NCBI RefSeq assembly: GCF_007595705.1
Contig: NZ_NISY01000004.1
Location: 558,001-622,000, forward strand
Source of the DNA: Streptomyces sp. SAJ15
Lineage (GTDB): Bacteria > Actinomycetota > Actinomycetes > Streptomycetales > Streptomycetaceae
Direction of reading: 5' to 3'
DNA length: 64,000 bases
Part shown: positions 1 through 6,977 of the stretch, piece after piece
Layout: the number at the start of each line of letters is the position of its first letter
Position numbering within the stretch: position 1 is the stretch's first letter
Translations under genes and position numbers: made by a program
The notes under the pieces: model-generated
The model's input: the letters and a program-made list of their open reading frames with translations, nothing else
Databases searched by the model: none
What the model was told of the DNA's origin: nothing

Positions 1-227
1 GCCAGCAGCCCTTGCTGCTGCGCGGAGACGCCGATGGCCTGCACGCCCTCCAGCAGACCGCCCTCGGCGGCCTCCCCGAGGGAGAGCAGCCACACCTGCG
101 GGTCCACATCGCTGCCGCCGGCCGGGTGCGGCGCGTACCCCTGCTTGAGTACGGCACCCGTGTCCGTGTCGCAGACGACGATGCGCGTGCTCTCCGACGA
201 GCTGTCCAGACCGGCGACTATCCCCAT
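1..227 (-). CDS. xylB: Xylulokinase, N-terminal part (cut by window edge)
   Basis: Only the first ~75 residues are in the window; the gene continues off the left edge. The translation begins MGIVAGLDSSSESTRIVVCD, the FGGY-kinase ATPase fold start (phosphate-1 loop, D-S-S-T). A later segment, AIGVSAQQQGLL, matches the xylulokinase pattern around the substrate pocket. The family phosphorylates D-xylulose to xylulose 5-phosphate in the cytoplasm. I chose the ATG at 227 because the conserved fold begins immediately after it. It is ordinary host backbone, outside the integrated element. Other FGGY sugar kinases cannot be excluded from a fragment. Confidence 0.75.
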   Translation of the reverse strand, partial: MGIVAGLDSSSESTRIVVCDTDTGAVLKQGYAPHPAGGSDVDPQVWLLSLGEAAEGGLLEGVQAIGVSAQQQGLL

Positions 228-283
228 AGCCCCAGATGATGCCCTATCGCCGCACTGCGGGCGTCCGGTATCGGCGTGGGGCG

Positions 284-583
284 TCAGGTGTTGCTGGTGC
301 CCCAGTCGTCGTCCTCCGGCGCCCGGTCCTCGCGCAGCGAGCGGACCCGGCTCGCCATGGAGTCCGGGAGCCGGTCCCCGACCCTGGAGCTCACCGTGTC
401 GAACGCCTTGGAGGCGGCCTTGCGCCCGCTGAGCGCGGTGGCCTCGGCGGTGTTGCGCACCGCCGGATTCCGGGCGACCCGCTGCGCGGCTTTGCGCAGC
501 TGCTCGTACCGCTCGCGGCCGGCGCGCGTGCCGAGCACGTACCCGACGGCCACTCCGGTGATGAACGTCAGCCGGTAGCGCAT
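284..583 (-). CDS. YtxH-like small membrane protein
   Basis: A 99-residue protein. Residues ~1-20 (MRYRLTFITGVAVGYVLGTR) form one hydrophobic, glycine-rich helix followed by AGRERYEQLRKAAQRVARNPAV, the usual layout of YtxH/GvpP-like actinobacterial proteins: an N-terminal membrane anchor, then a charged amphipathic helix. The reading frame is open further upstream, but the ATG at 583 is preferred because the hydrophobic helix starts there and a GGGCAGTGGG polypurine stretch precedes it. The C-terminus is acidic and probably disordered. Function is unknown; the family is common next to housekeeping genes in Streptomyces. Host backbone. Confidence 0.7.
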   Translation of the reverse strand: MRYRLTFITGVAVGYVLGTRAGRERYEQLRKAAQRVARNPAVRNTAEATALSGRKAASKAFDTVSSRVGDRLPDSMASRVRSLREDRAPEDDDWGTSNT

Positions 584-781
584 CCCACTGCCCTTCCCGT
601 TGGACCTGGCCCCGTACCCGCCTACCCTCGGCCGCCGGAGATCACCCGTCGGACACGCGCAGGCCACCTCGGGGATACCGATTGGCGGAGCACCCCCCTG
701 CTTGCGCTAATGTATGTCTCGCAGCGAGCGCGCGCCGTCCGGCTGGACCGGGTGGGGGCGTGATCGAGGCACACGGAGCAA

Positions 782-854
782 TCCCCTGTAGCTCAATTGG
801 CAGAGCAGCCGGCTGTTAACCGGCAGGTTACTGGTTCGAGTCCAGTCGGGGGAG
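782..854 (+). tRNA. tRNA-Asn (GTT), copy 1
   Basis: A 73-nt cloverleaf. The acceptor stem TCCCCTG/CGGGGGA closes with one T-G pair. The anticodon loop CTGTTAA carries GTT, and the T arm contains GGTTCGAGTCC. Discriminator is G; CCA is not encoded. The second copy follows after only 5 nt. Confidence 0.97.
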
Positions 855-859
855 CTCGG

Positions 860-932
860 TCCCCTGTAGCTCAATTGGCAGAGCATTCGGCTGTTAACCG
901 GAGGGTTACTGGTTCGAGTCCAGTCGGGGGAG
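860..932 (+). tRNA. tRNA-Asn (GTT), copy 2
   Basis: Nearly identical to the first copy, with the same acceptor, D and T arms. It differs in the anticodon stem and variable region (ATTCGG-CTGTTAACCGGAG versus AGCCGG-CTGTTAACCGGCA). In this copy the outer anticodon-stem pair is mismatched (T against A/G side), so it has drifted slightly. Likely co-transcribed with copy 1 and ended by the hairpin at 942. Confidence 0.95.
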
Positions 933-941
933 CAGCGGAAG

Positions 942-965
942 AGGACCCCTTCGGGGGTCCTTTTT
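942..965 (+). terminator. Rho-independent terminator after tRNA-Asn pair
   Basis: Stem AGGACCCC - TTC - GGGGGTCCT followed directly by TTTTT. It ends the tRNA-Asn transcript. Confidence 0.85.
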
Positions 966-1212
966 CATGTTCCGGCCCGCACGGGGGAGGACTACCAGGA
1001 CGGTTTCCGACCGGTGCCGGCCCGGAACGCGGCCGGTTTCAGGCCCGGATTTCGGCCTCGGGAAATTTCCCGACCCACCGGGAACCGAACGTCGGTGATC
1101 GCAGTCCTCTAGGTTGGCAGTGCCGCTTACGGCGGCCCCCCGGGGCAACAGATCGTATGAGCGGCTATGCTGCGGCAGACGGCGCGCACAGATGTGCGCG
1201 ACACGCCGCTAC

Positions 1213-1286
1213 GGGGCGGTAGCTCAGCCGGTTAGAGCAGCGGACTCATAATCCGTCGGCCGTGGGTTCGAGTCCCACCCGCCCCA
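1213..1286 (+). tRNA. tRNA with CAU anticodon (Ile2 or elongator Met); probable integration target
   Basis: A 74-nt cloverleaf with acceptor GGGGCGG/CCGCCCC, anticodon loop ACTCATAAT (CAT) and T arm GGGTTCGAGTCCC, followed by an encoded CCA at 1287-1289. A CAU anticodon means either elongator tRNA-Met or tRNA-Ile2 (wobble C changed to lysidine). The GAGCAG before the anticodon stem and the long variable-loop pattern look more like E. coli ileX than metT, so I lean to Ile2, weakly. The integrase gene starts its convergent 3' end only ~150 nt downstream, the usual sign that the tRNA 3' half is the attachment site. Confidence 0.92.
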
Positions 1287-1289
1287 CCA
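1262..1289 (+). other. Candidate attL core (tRNA 3' end)
   Basis: T arm, acceptor 3' strand, discriminator and CCA of the CAU tRNA. It is inferred to be the crossover region because int is adjacent. No second copy of this sequence is seen in the window; attR should lie to the right of 64000. Confidence 0.5.
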
Positions 1290-1332
1290 CCCACTACGCG
1301 GGGAGAACCGTTTCTACCTGCGGAAACGTAAG

Positions 1333-1368
1333 AACGGGGGGCACCACTCCAAGGTGGTGCCCCCCGTT
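1333..1368. terminator. Bidirectional terminator between tRNA and int
   Basis: A perfect 15-bp inverted repeat (AACGGGGGGCACCAC with a TCCAAG loop) sits between the convergent tRNA and integrase genes. Confidence 0.8.
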
Positions 1369-1388
1369 CATCCGTTCAGACCAAGATC

Positions 1389-1427
1389 CAGTGGACACAC
1401 AGTGGACGCGGGGGCGATTCAGTGGAC
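1389..1427 (+). repeat. Three CAGTGGAC direct repeats, possible integrase arm sites
   Basis: CAGTGGAC occurs at 1389-1396, 1400-1407 and 1420-1427, between the terminator and the int stop codon. Short direct repeats beside the core are typical arm-type binding sites of phage tyrosine integrases, and this integrase has an N-terminal extension suited to arm binding. The role is inferred from position only. Confidence 0.45.
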
Positions 1428-1437
1428 AGAAGCGCCC

Positions 1438-3327
1438 TCACGCCGCCTTCCGGCGCCCTTTCGGAGCCCGGAGACCGTGGCGGGACGCCGCCGGAGGCAA
1501 GCCGGTCGGTAGGGCCCATGCCTCGACGGTCGGGGACTCGGAGCGGGCGACCGTGAAGCGCGTGAGCGAGAAGTCGGCTCGCTGCTCCTCGAGGTAGCGG
1601 TCGTTGAAGTTCTCCACGCGCACCAGCTCCAGGTCGCTCGCGGAGCAGTGATCACGTACCCACTTCACCGCTCCGTTGGCGGCGTCGTCCTGACCCCGGC
1701 CGGTCAGGGTGATCATGCCGAGGAGGTCGGAGTCCGGTTGGGTCTGCGCTCCGACGGCCCAGGTGTCGCCTGACTGCCTGGCGCCGTGCGCGAAGAAGAC
1801 GGCGATGTCGTTCTGCCAAGCTGCCTCGGGGATCGTCAGCGGGGTGCGCACCTGGAAGGGGACGTCGCGGGGGACGACGGCCATGACCGACTCTGCCTCG
1901 GCCCGCAGCATCTCGGGCAGCACGCTGGTGTACGTGTCGGAGGTGATCTGGCGCGAGGAGTGCCCCAGCTTCTCTTGGACGACCTTGATGTCGTGCCCGG
2001 CGAGCAGGGACAGGGTGGCGGCGAGGTGGCGCAGGTCGTGGAGGCGGACCGGCGGCAGGCCGGACAGCTCGACCAGGCGGGTGAAGCGTCGGGATATCCA
2101 GTCGGGGTGCAGCGCCTCGCCGTTCTCGTGCGTCCACACCCGGCCGCTCTCGATGTAGGCGTCTCCCCACTCCTGGCGCTGCTTCTCCTGCTTCGCGCGA
2201 AAGGCGGCGAGGTTGTCCGCAGACTCCAGGCTCAGGGACAGGGTGCGAACGCTGTCGGCCTTTGGCGCTTCTCCGTAGAGCTCGTACGCCACCTCGACGA
2301 TCTGCTGGGAGATCCGTAGCCACAGGGCATCGAGGCTGACCTCCGTCCAGGGTAGGGCGGCCATCTCGCCGCGGCGGGGGCCGAGGAAGATGAAGCTGTG
2401 CCACAGCTCGTAGAGCCAATCGTCCTTGACGAAGTCGAGGAATTGGCCGGTCAGCTCCGGTGTCCAGACCATGACCGGGCCGGGCTTCTCGCCGGTGCGC
2501 TTCCAGTGCTCGATGCGCTCGGGAGTCCAGACGAGCGGCTTGGGTCGAGTGACTGGCGGCAGCTCCACGAGCTGAGCCCAGTTCCTCTGGAAGAGCTGTT
2601 CGCGCTTGATGCCCCAGGACAGCGCCGAGCTGAGGGTGTCGTTGATGCGGTGCATGGTGGCTGCGGAGGTGACCTTCCGCAGCCCCTTCTTTCCCTCGCG
2701 CAGCTCTGCGTTGGCGTCGAGAAAGGCCCGGCGCGCGGCGCGGCGCTCCTCCTTCTTGGCATAGCCCGCCGTCTTCACCCAGGCCCGGTGCGCGGCGTCG
2801 CGCTTCTTCTGGAGCTCGTCGACATGCAGCCGGTGGAGGATCCGCTGGGCGTTCTCTTTCTCGATCGCGTCGTACATCTTGTCGAGGTGCCGAACCTTGA
2901 GGTCACGACACTTGATGTGTCCGAGGTGTGGGAGGAGGTAGTTGTTGATGTGCTCCTCGTAGCCGTGGCGGGTCGTACGGGCCAGGGACTTCTTCGCCTT
3001 GATCCACCGGAGGAAGAAGTCGCCGCACTTCTCATCGGACAGCACGTCGCCGCCGGCCATGGCGGCGTCGTAGATCTCCCTGGCCTTCTTCTTGGCGTCT
3101 TCCAACTTGGCGAAGCCGCCGCGGCGTACCCGCTGGCGGGTGCCGCCCTCGGCTGGTTCGAGCTCGAAGTAGAAGTTCCAGGTGCCGTGCCCCTTGCCTA
3201 GCTTGGGGCACGTCGTGCCGATGGAGCCGACCTTGGGGTTGCCGTCGGCGTCGAGGACGGGGTTGCCCTTCTTGTCCTTGAGTGGTCCCTTGCACTGGCA
3301 CCGCCTGTAGTAGCTCGGCTCGAACAT
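1438..3327 (-). CDS. int: Tyrosine site-specific recombinase (integrase)
   Basis: A 629-residue integrase that inserts and, with excisionase, removes the element at the tRNA. A Cys-containing N-terminal arm/AP2-like region (1-95) is followed by a SAM-like core-binding domain (~100-300). The catalytic domain shows R in GPRRGE (~318), HDLRH (H430, R433), LGHSS (H455) and tyrosine Y466 in TSDTYTSV. About 160 residues follow the tyrosine, an unusually long C-terminal extension. The frame is open to 3486, but I chose the ATG at 3327: a GGGAG box lies ~9 nt before it, and the upstream residues look like shadow sequence containing the 10-bp repeats at 3381. Transcribed toward the tRNA, with excisionase divergent. 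Confidence 0.93.
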   Translation of the reverse strand: MFEPSYYRRCQCKGPLKDKKGNPVLDADGNPKVGSIGTTCPKLGKGHGTWNFYFELEPAEGGTRQRVRRGGFAKLEDAKKKAREIYDAAMAGGDVLSDEKCGDFFLRWIKAKKSLARTTRHGYEEHINNYLLPHLGHIKCRDLKVRHLDKMYDAIEKENAQRILHRLHVDELQKKRDAAHRAWVKTAGYAKKEERRAARRAFLDANAELREGKKGLRKVTSAATMHRINDTLSSALSWGIKREQLFQRNWAQLVELPPVTRPKPLVWTPERIEHWKRTGEKPGPVMVWTPELTGQFLDFVKDDWLYELWHSFIFLGPRRGEMAALPWTEVSLDALWLRISQQIVEVAYELYGEAPKADSVRTLSLSLESADNLAAFRAKQEKQRQEWGDAYIESGRVWTHENGEALHPDWISRRFTRLVELSGLPPVRLHDLRHLAATLSLLAGHDIKVVQEKLGHSSRQITSDTYTSVLPEMLRAEAESVMAVVPRDVPFQVRTPLTIPEAAWQNDIAVFFAHGARQSGDTWAVGAQTQPDSDLLGMITLTGRGQDDAANGAVKWVRDHCSASDLELVRVENFNDRYLEEQRADFSLTRFTVARSESPTVEAWALPTGLPPAASRHGLRAPKGRRKAA

Positions 3328-3380
3328 CCGACACTGCTCCCTGTTGACTGTCGCTTGGATCACAGCCAGCCGTTCGTGTG

Positions 3381-3400
3381 CGTACGTGTCCGTACGTGTC
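3381..3400. repeat. Tandem 10-bp repeat in int/xis intergenic region
   Basis: CGTACGTGTC occurs twice head to tail. It sits upstream of both int (minus) and the excisionase (plus), so an operator or directionality-factor site is plausible. No functional proof. Confidence 0.4.
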
Positions 3401-3490
3401 TGGCGTGATCTCTCTCGATCTTGCTGGGGCTGTCGGACAGCGTTGTAAAGTTGCTGACAAGTTGGCGCGGGGGAGATTGCGACCAACGAG

Positions 3491-3751
3491 ATGACTGCTC
3501 AGGAAGCGGGCGGACAGGCTTCGGCCGGAGCGATGGGTCTGGAGGAGCTGCTGGCTCTTCCGGCCACGGTCAACGTGACAACTGCCGGGCGTGCTCTGGG
3601 AATCGGCCGAGACAAGGCGTACGAGCTGATCCGCAATGGGAAGTTCCCTGTTCGGACGCTCCCGCTAGGCGGCACAGTCCGGGTACCAACGGTGGAGCTG
3701 TGGAAGGTCCTCGGCATCGAGCAGCGCCGGGACGCGGGGGTGAGTACGTGA
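3491..3751 (+). CDS. xis: Excisionase / MerR-like helix-turn-helix DNA-binding protein
   Basis: An 86-residue protein. Residues ~28-75 (VNVTTAGRALGIGRDKAYELIRNGKFPVRTLPLGGTVRVPTVELWKVLGI) are the winged-helix excisionase-family fold: TTAGRALGIGRDKAYELI is the helix-turn-helix and FPVRTLPLGGTVRVP the wing. These proteins bend DNA next to attachment sites and bias the integrase toward excision; in Streptomyces elements they lie directly beside int, as here. The ATG at 3491 starts a short flexible N-terminus; an internal ATG at 3533 is possible. Divergent from int across ~160 bp. Confidence 0.85.
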   Translation: MTAQEAGGQASAGAMGLEELLALPATVNVTTAGRALGIGRDKAYELIRNGKFPVRTLPLGGTVRVPTVELWKVLGIEQRRDAGVST

Positions 3752-3782
3752 TCGACGGAGGCGGCGCGTGATCTTGGGGTGT

Positions 3783-3813
3783 TTGTTGGGTTTCCAACAA
3801 TGTGACCTATCTT
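3783..3813. promoter_or_regulatory. Inverted repeat plus AGATAGGTSACAT-type motif before the recombinase-like gene
   Basis: TTGTTGG-GTTT-CCAACAA (3783-3800) is a perfect palindrome. It is followed directly, on the minus strand, by AAGATAGGTCACAT (3800-3813), one base different from the repeats at 6583 and 8817. An operator is plausible. Confidence 0.4.
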
Positions 3814-3858
3814 CGGTAAACTAGTTCACTAAAGGGGGTCGGTAGGAGGGGCGAGGAG

Positions 3859-4833
3859 ATGCCGAGGCTGTACGGCTTTGAAGACATGGCGTACCGGCGG
3901 GTGCGCGAGAGCGAGGCGGAGGGCATTCGTGCTGCCGCCTCGCGGCGGTTGCTCAAGCAGCCCTATCCCGCCATCACGGAGTGGATGAACGCCGAGGGGT
4001 ACCGCACGACGCGCGGTGGCCTGTGGAAGCCAGACGTCCTGGCAAACGTGCTCGATCACCCGGCCATTGCCGGCCTGGAGGAAGACGAGAACCGCAACCT
4101 CGTCGAAACGGGCGGCCCCGCGATCATCCCTCGGGAGGACTTCGAGGCCATCCGCGCCATGCGCCCCGTCCACGACCCCGACAAGCAGCGGGCGCCACAG
4201 CGCGAGTACCTGATTCCGGGTCTGATGGGTACCTGCGGGCTGTGCACGACCTCGCTGGGCTCCTCTCCCTCGAACCGCGGCAGCCGCGGTTACCGGTGTG
4301 CGCCCAGCACAGCTCAGCATCCGGGCGGGTGCGGCAAGGTCCGCATCAATGCTGACCTGTTGGAGACGTACGTTGCTGAGCACGTGCTGGCAGAGTTGGC
4401 CAAGCCGGACGTCAGCGCGCTGATTGGTCAGGCGCGAGATGAACTGCTGGCCCAGGCTGCCCTCTTGCGTAAGGAGGCGGCAGCCGCGCGCCGTCGGCAG
4501 AAGAAGCTGGGCGTGGACTACGGGCGTTCGCCGGACATGTCGCTCAAGGCGTTCAGGGCAGCCGACAAGGAACTCACGCAGCTGATCCGCGAGAGCGAGA
4601 CGAAGGCTCGTCTCCTGGAGCAGGTCAAGCATGTGCCGGTGGGTGACATCCCTGACCTCGTGCGCTGGTGGAAGCACGCGCCGATGAGGGCGAAGAAGGG
4701 TGTCTTGGTTCTCATGCTGGAGAAGGTGGCTGTGTACCCGGCCGCGTCCAGAGGCTCTCGCACGGTGGACGCGGACCGGGTGGCACTGCATTGGCGGCAG
4801 TGGGGCGCGGAGGCTGAGGAGTTGTCCGCCTAA
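3859..4833 (+). CDS. Serine-recombinase-like protein lacking the catalytic domain
   Basis: A 324-residue protein matching only the C-terminal part of large serine recombinases. It has a Recombinase domain (~20-100; LLKQPYPAITEWMNAEGYRTTRGGLWKPDVLANVLDHPAIAG), a zinc-ribbon region (CGLC...YRC...CGKV, ~128-162) and a helical/coiled-coil stretch (~180-265). The N-terminal resolvase domain with the catalytic serine is absent. An AGGAGG...GAGGAG signal directly before the ATG at 3859 indicates a gene with its own translation start rather than a random break, and no catalytic remnant is visible upstream. It may bind DNA as a regulator or excision factor, or be a decayed recombinase. Its stop overlaps the convergent membrane gene. 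Confidence 0.75.
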   Translation: MPRLYGFEDMAYRRVRESEAEGIRAAASRRLLKQPYPAITEWMNAEGYRTTRGGLWKPDVLANVLDHPAIAGLEEDENRNLVETGGPAIIPREDFEAIRAMRPVHDPDKQRAPQREYLIPGLMGTCGLCTTSLGSSPSNRGSRGYRCAPSTAQHPGGCGKVRINADLLETYVAEHVLAELAKPDVSALIGQARDELLAQAALLRKEAAAARRRQKKLGVDYGRSPDMSLKAFRAADKELTQLIRESETKARLLEQVKHVPVGDIPDLVRWWKHAPMRAKKGVLVLMLEKVAVYPAASRGSRTVDADRVALHWRQWGAEAEELSA

Positions 4834-5606
4834 ACTGCGCTGCCGGCGCCTTTGGGGCTGATGTTGTAGCCGATGGTGGCCAGCGCGAGACCGGTGGCCA
4901 CACAGATGATGGAGAGCCCCGCCAAGGCGGGGCTGACGGCGTTTTCGACAGACAGCGGCCACGCGTGCCCGGTCCGGTCAGCGATGATGTACGCGCTACG
5001 GCTGAGCGCATGGGCTACGCCGAAGATGCCCCCGGCTGCAGCGATGGACAGTCCGGTTGCGGCTGCGCGTCGTTGCTGCCAGGCCGCAATGGCCAGCCCG
5101 GTAGAAAAGGCGCCGATTTCCAGCCCGGCCACGGCTGTGAAGCCGAGGTAGGTGAGCAGGTACAGCCAGACGTCGGATCTACGCGCGTAGGTCGCGGACA
5201 GCTCAGTGTGCGCGGTGTCGGCCATGTGGAACTCCCAGATCATCGCCGCGACAACACAGCACACGGCGATGATGCGCACCGCGACTCCCGCCTGCACGTG
5301 GCTTCTTGAGTGCGTCCAGTCCACGATCATGACTTGGAGGCATGCCCAGAAGATCACTGCGGCGAGGTCCGAGGCGAGGGAGGAGACCTCGTTGAGGTCC
5401 ATGAGTCGGTCAATGGCTTCGGCGACTGTGGGGATCGCCAGGAGTGAGCCGATGAAGCAGGCTGCGAACGCCGACATTCGGGCCCTATGGGCGATTTGAT
5501 AGACCGCTTGATTGCGACGCTTACGGGTGTAGTGCAGGCGTATCGCCGCGCTTACGGCTGTGACAAGGGCACAGACGCCGTAGATGAGGCCGTCCAAGAG
5601 GTTCAA
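4830..5606 (-). CDS. Integral membrane protein, about seven helices (MAB_1171c-like)
   Basis: A 258-residue hydrophobic protein with about seven predicted membrane segments (for example LLDGLIYGVCALVTAVSAAI at the N-terminus and LAGLSIICVATGLALATIGYNI at the C-terminus). It resembles the MAB_1171c-type membrane proteins often found next to XRE regulators in actinomycetes and their integrative elements. No catalytic motif is evident. Its ATG overlaps the stop of the upstream regulator gene by 4 nt, so the two are translationally coupled and probably act together, perhaps in lysogeny control or superinfection exclusion. That role is inferred from the pairing only. Confidence 0.65.
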   Translation of the reverse strand: MNLLDGLIYGVCALVTAVSAAIRLHYTRKRRNQAVYQIAHRARMSAFAACFIGSLLAIPTVAEAIDRLMDLNEVSSLASDLAAVIFWACLQVMIVDWTHSRSHVQAGVAVRIIAVCCVVAAMIWEFHMADTAHTELSATYARRSDVWLYLLTYLGFTAVAGLEIGAFSTGLAIAAWQQRRAAATGLSIAAAGGIFGVAHALSRSAYIIADRTGHAWPLSVENAVSPALAGLSIICVATGLALATIGYNISPKGAGSAV

Positions 5607-6145
5607 CGTCCTTCCAGATCATCCGCTGCCCTCTCAGCGGCTTCGTGCAGGCTCAGCAGGCGGCGCGGCCGGCCCTCACGGGGCTGGTCGACGCCGGGGG
5701 GAGGTGGGGGGATCGTGGGGACCTCTTCGGGTAGTCCCCTGCGACCACGGATCTCCCGGAGCTTCGAACTGATTTCAAGAATGTCCTGCACCTCAAGACC
5801 CTGCATTAAACGCAGGACTTCGCGGGCTTCTGGGCGCTCCTGGTACACGGACAGGGCTGCGAGGTCGTCCCACTCCGGTCCTGGGAGCAGGAACGCGGCC
5901 GGGGCGTCGAGTGCCTGTGCAAGCGCGATGAGTGTAGACGATCTGGGGTTGCTACTGGTGCCGTTCATCAGGCTGTTGACGGTGCCGTGCGACAGCAGGG
6001 GCTTGCGCTGTCCCACGGGGGTCGTTGCATCTGAGACGTCCCTGGCGCTGGGCGTGAACCCGTCCGGATCGCGGCGTAGTCGCAGCAGGGCGAGCAACTT
6101 TGAGGCCAGGCTCATGAGTTGACGCCGGTCAGTGGTGTCTGTCAT
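5603..6145 (-). CDS. XRE-family helix-turn-helix regulator (candidate phage repressor)
   Basis: A 180-residue protein with an N-terminal Cro/C1-like helix-turn-helix. The segment KPLLSHGTVNSLMNGTSSNPRSSTLIALAQALDAPAAFLLPG (~50-95) has the recognition helix and the typical ending that places cofactor or dimer contacts. The ATG at 6145 is preferred to the more upstream one because GAAGG lies 7 nt before it. It is coupled by an ATGA overlap to the membrane gene. Position, strand and divergence from the plus-strand phage genes suit an immunity repressor, but the same XRE/membrane pair also occurs on host chromosomes. Confidence 0.7.
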   Translation of the reverse strand: MTDTTDRRQLMSLASKLLALLRLRRDPDGFTPSARDVSDATTPVGQRKPLLSHGTVNSLMNGTSSNPRSSTLIALAQALDAPAAFLLPGPEWDDLAALSVYQERPEAREVLRLMQGLEVQDILEISSKLREIRGRRGLPEEVPTIPPPPPGVDQPREGRPRRLLSLHEAAERAADDLEGR

Positions 6146-6387
6146 GTCCGCCTTCTCTGGCCGTGCCGTATGCTGCCGCAGGTGACTGGCCGGTAACAAT
6201 CGTCCCTGCCTCTACGATACCTCGCAGCTCGGAGGGGTTATAGGGTTTGTTGGACAGTTTCCCCGGGGGAGCCGGCGGGCGAACTGCGGGCGTCACGCGC
6301 TCCGTTGCCTGCCTCTTGGTGGGCTGTCGAGGAAGTCGCATCTGGGCGGGCGAAGGCGGCGCGCTTGCCGTTCACGGGAGGAATCGC

Positions 6388-6561
6388 ATGTCCGAAATCG
6401 ACGAGCGGCGGATCGCTGAACTGGCCAAGCAGCCCCCGTGTTTGCTTCGAGGTGGGACGGGCGTCTCGACCCGCCAGGAGGCCCGAAAGCTGCTGGAGTG
6501 GCAGGCTGGTATGCGCGGCCGGGAGCCAGACGACGGCCTGCAAGAGGATGGGTGCTGTTGA
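6388..6561 (+). CDS. Small hypothetical protein, 57 residues
   Basis: The protein MSEIDERRIAELAKQPPCLL... ending ...DDGLQEDGCC has a strong GGGAGGAA ribosome-binding site 6 nt before the ATG at 6388. It lacks membrane segments and is charged, with a C-terminal Cys-Cys. It lies just right of the repressor in the early region and is probably a small phage early or regulatory protein. No family recognised. Confidence 0.5.
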   Translation: MSEIDERRIAELAKQPPCLLRGGTGVSTRQEARKLLEWQAGMRGREPDDGLQEDGCC

Positions 6562-6582
6562 GTCACAGGGTGACCAGCGCCC

Positions 6583-6595
6583 AGATAGGTGACAT
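6583..6595 (+). repeat. AGATAGGTGACAT motif, copy A
   Basis: An exact 13-bp match to 8817-8829, and one base different from the reverse-strand copy at 3800-3813. Each copy lies in an intergenic region 50-400 nt upstream of a phage gene. Confidence 0.45.
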
Positions 6596-6689
6596 TTTTG
6601 AGATGCTGCTGTACGTTTTGACGTGCCGGGCGGGTACAGCAGCCGCAGGAGCCCGTACGGCAGCGTCGCGCGAGCGGCGTCCTTCCCTA

Positions 6690-6735
6690 CTCCTCGCCGG
6701 GCGGCCGACCCCCCCGCGCCCCGCCCGGCGAGGAG
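6690..6735. terminator. 15-bp perfect inverted repeat
   Basis: CTCCTCGCCGGGCGG (6690-6704) pairs perfectly with 6721-6735 across a 16-nt C-rich loop. There is no T-run, so it could be a factor-assisted terminator or a binding or partition site. The rest of 6562-6977 holds no gene. Confidence 0.5.
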
Positions 6736-6827
6736 TCGGCCGTCCGGTGCGGCCGTCGGGGTGCGTGACGGGAGTCAGCCCGCCGTGACCGCTTGGTCGT
6801 GGCGGGCTCTCTCATGTCCGCAGCCAG

Positions 6828-6862
6828 AAAAGGGAATTCAGAAATGCAGTGAATTCCCTTTT
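6828..6862. promoter_or_regulatory. AT-rich palindrome upstream of the parB-like gene
   Basis: AAAAGGGAATTCA and TGAATTCCCTTTT form a perfect 13-bp palindrome with a 9-nt spacer, inside an AT-rich patch (~6825-6970) that stands out from the GC-rich surroundings. It can act as a terminator (T4 end) for rightward reading or as an operator or centromere-like site for the ParB-like protein encoded 115 nt downstream. The patch also holds the likely promoter of that gene. Confidence 0.45.
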
Positions 6863-6977
6863 AGAATTCCTCTGAAATAAAAGAGTTCTGAACTTGCTTT
6901 GGCGGTATTCGCCATTAAGATATAAGCGTAAGAACAAAGGGGAAAACCCAAACGGAATTCACGAAAGGCGCGGGGAA

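Noticed and set aside
3829..4962. Minus-strand frame opposite the recombinase-like gene
   Set aside because: No domain or start signal; the plus-strand product matches the recombinase/zinc-ribbon family.
6583..6595. SP6-type promoter (TAGGTGACA similarity)
   Set aside because: Only the core 9 bases match and no single-subunit RNA polymerase gene is present.
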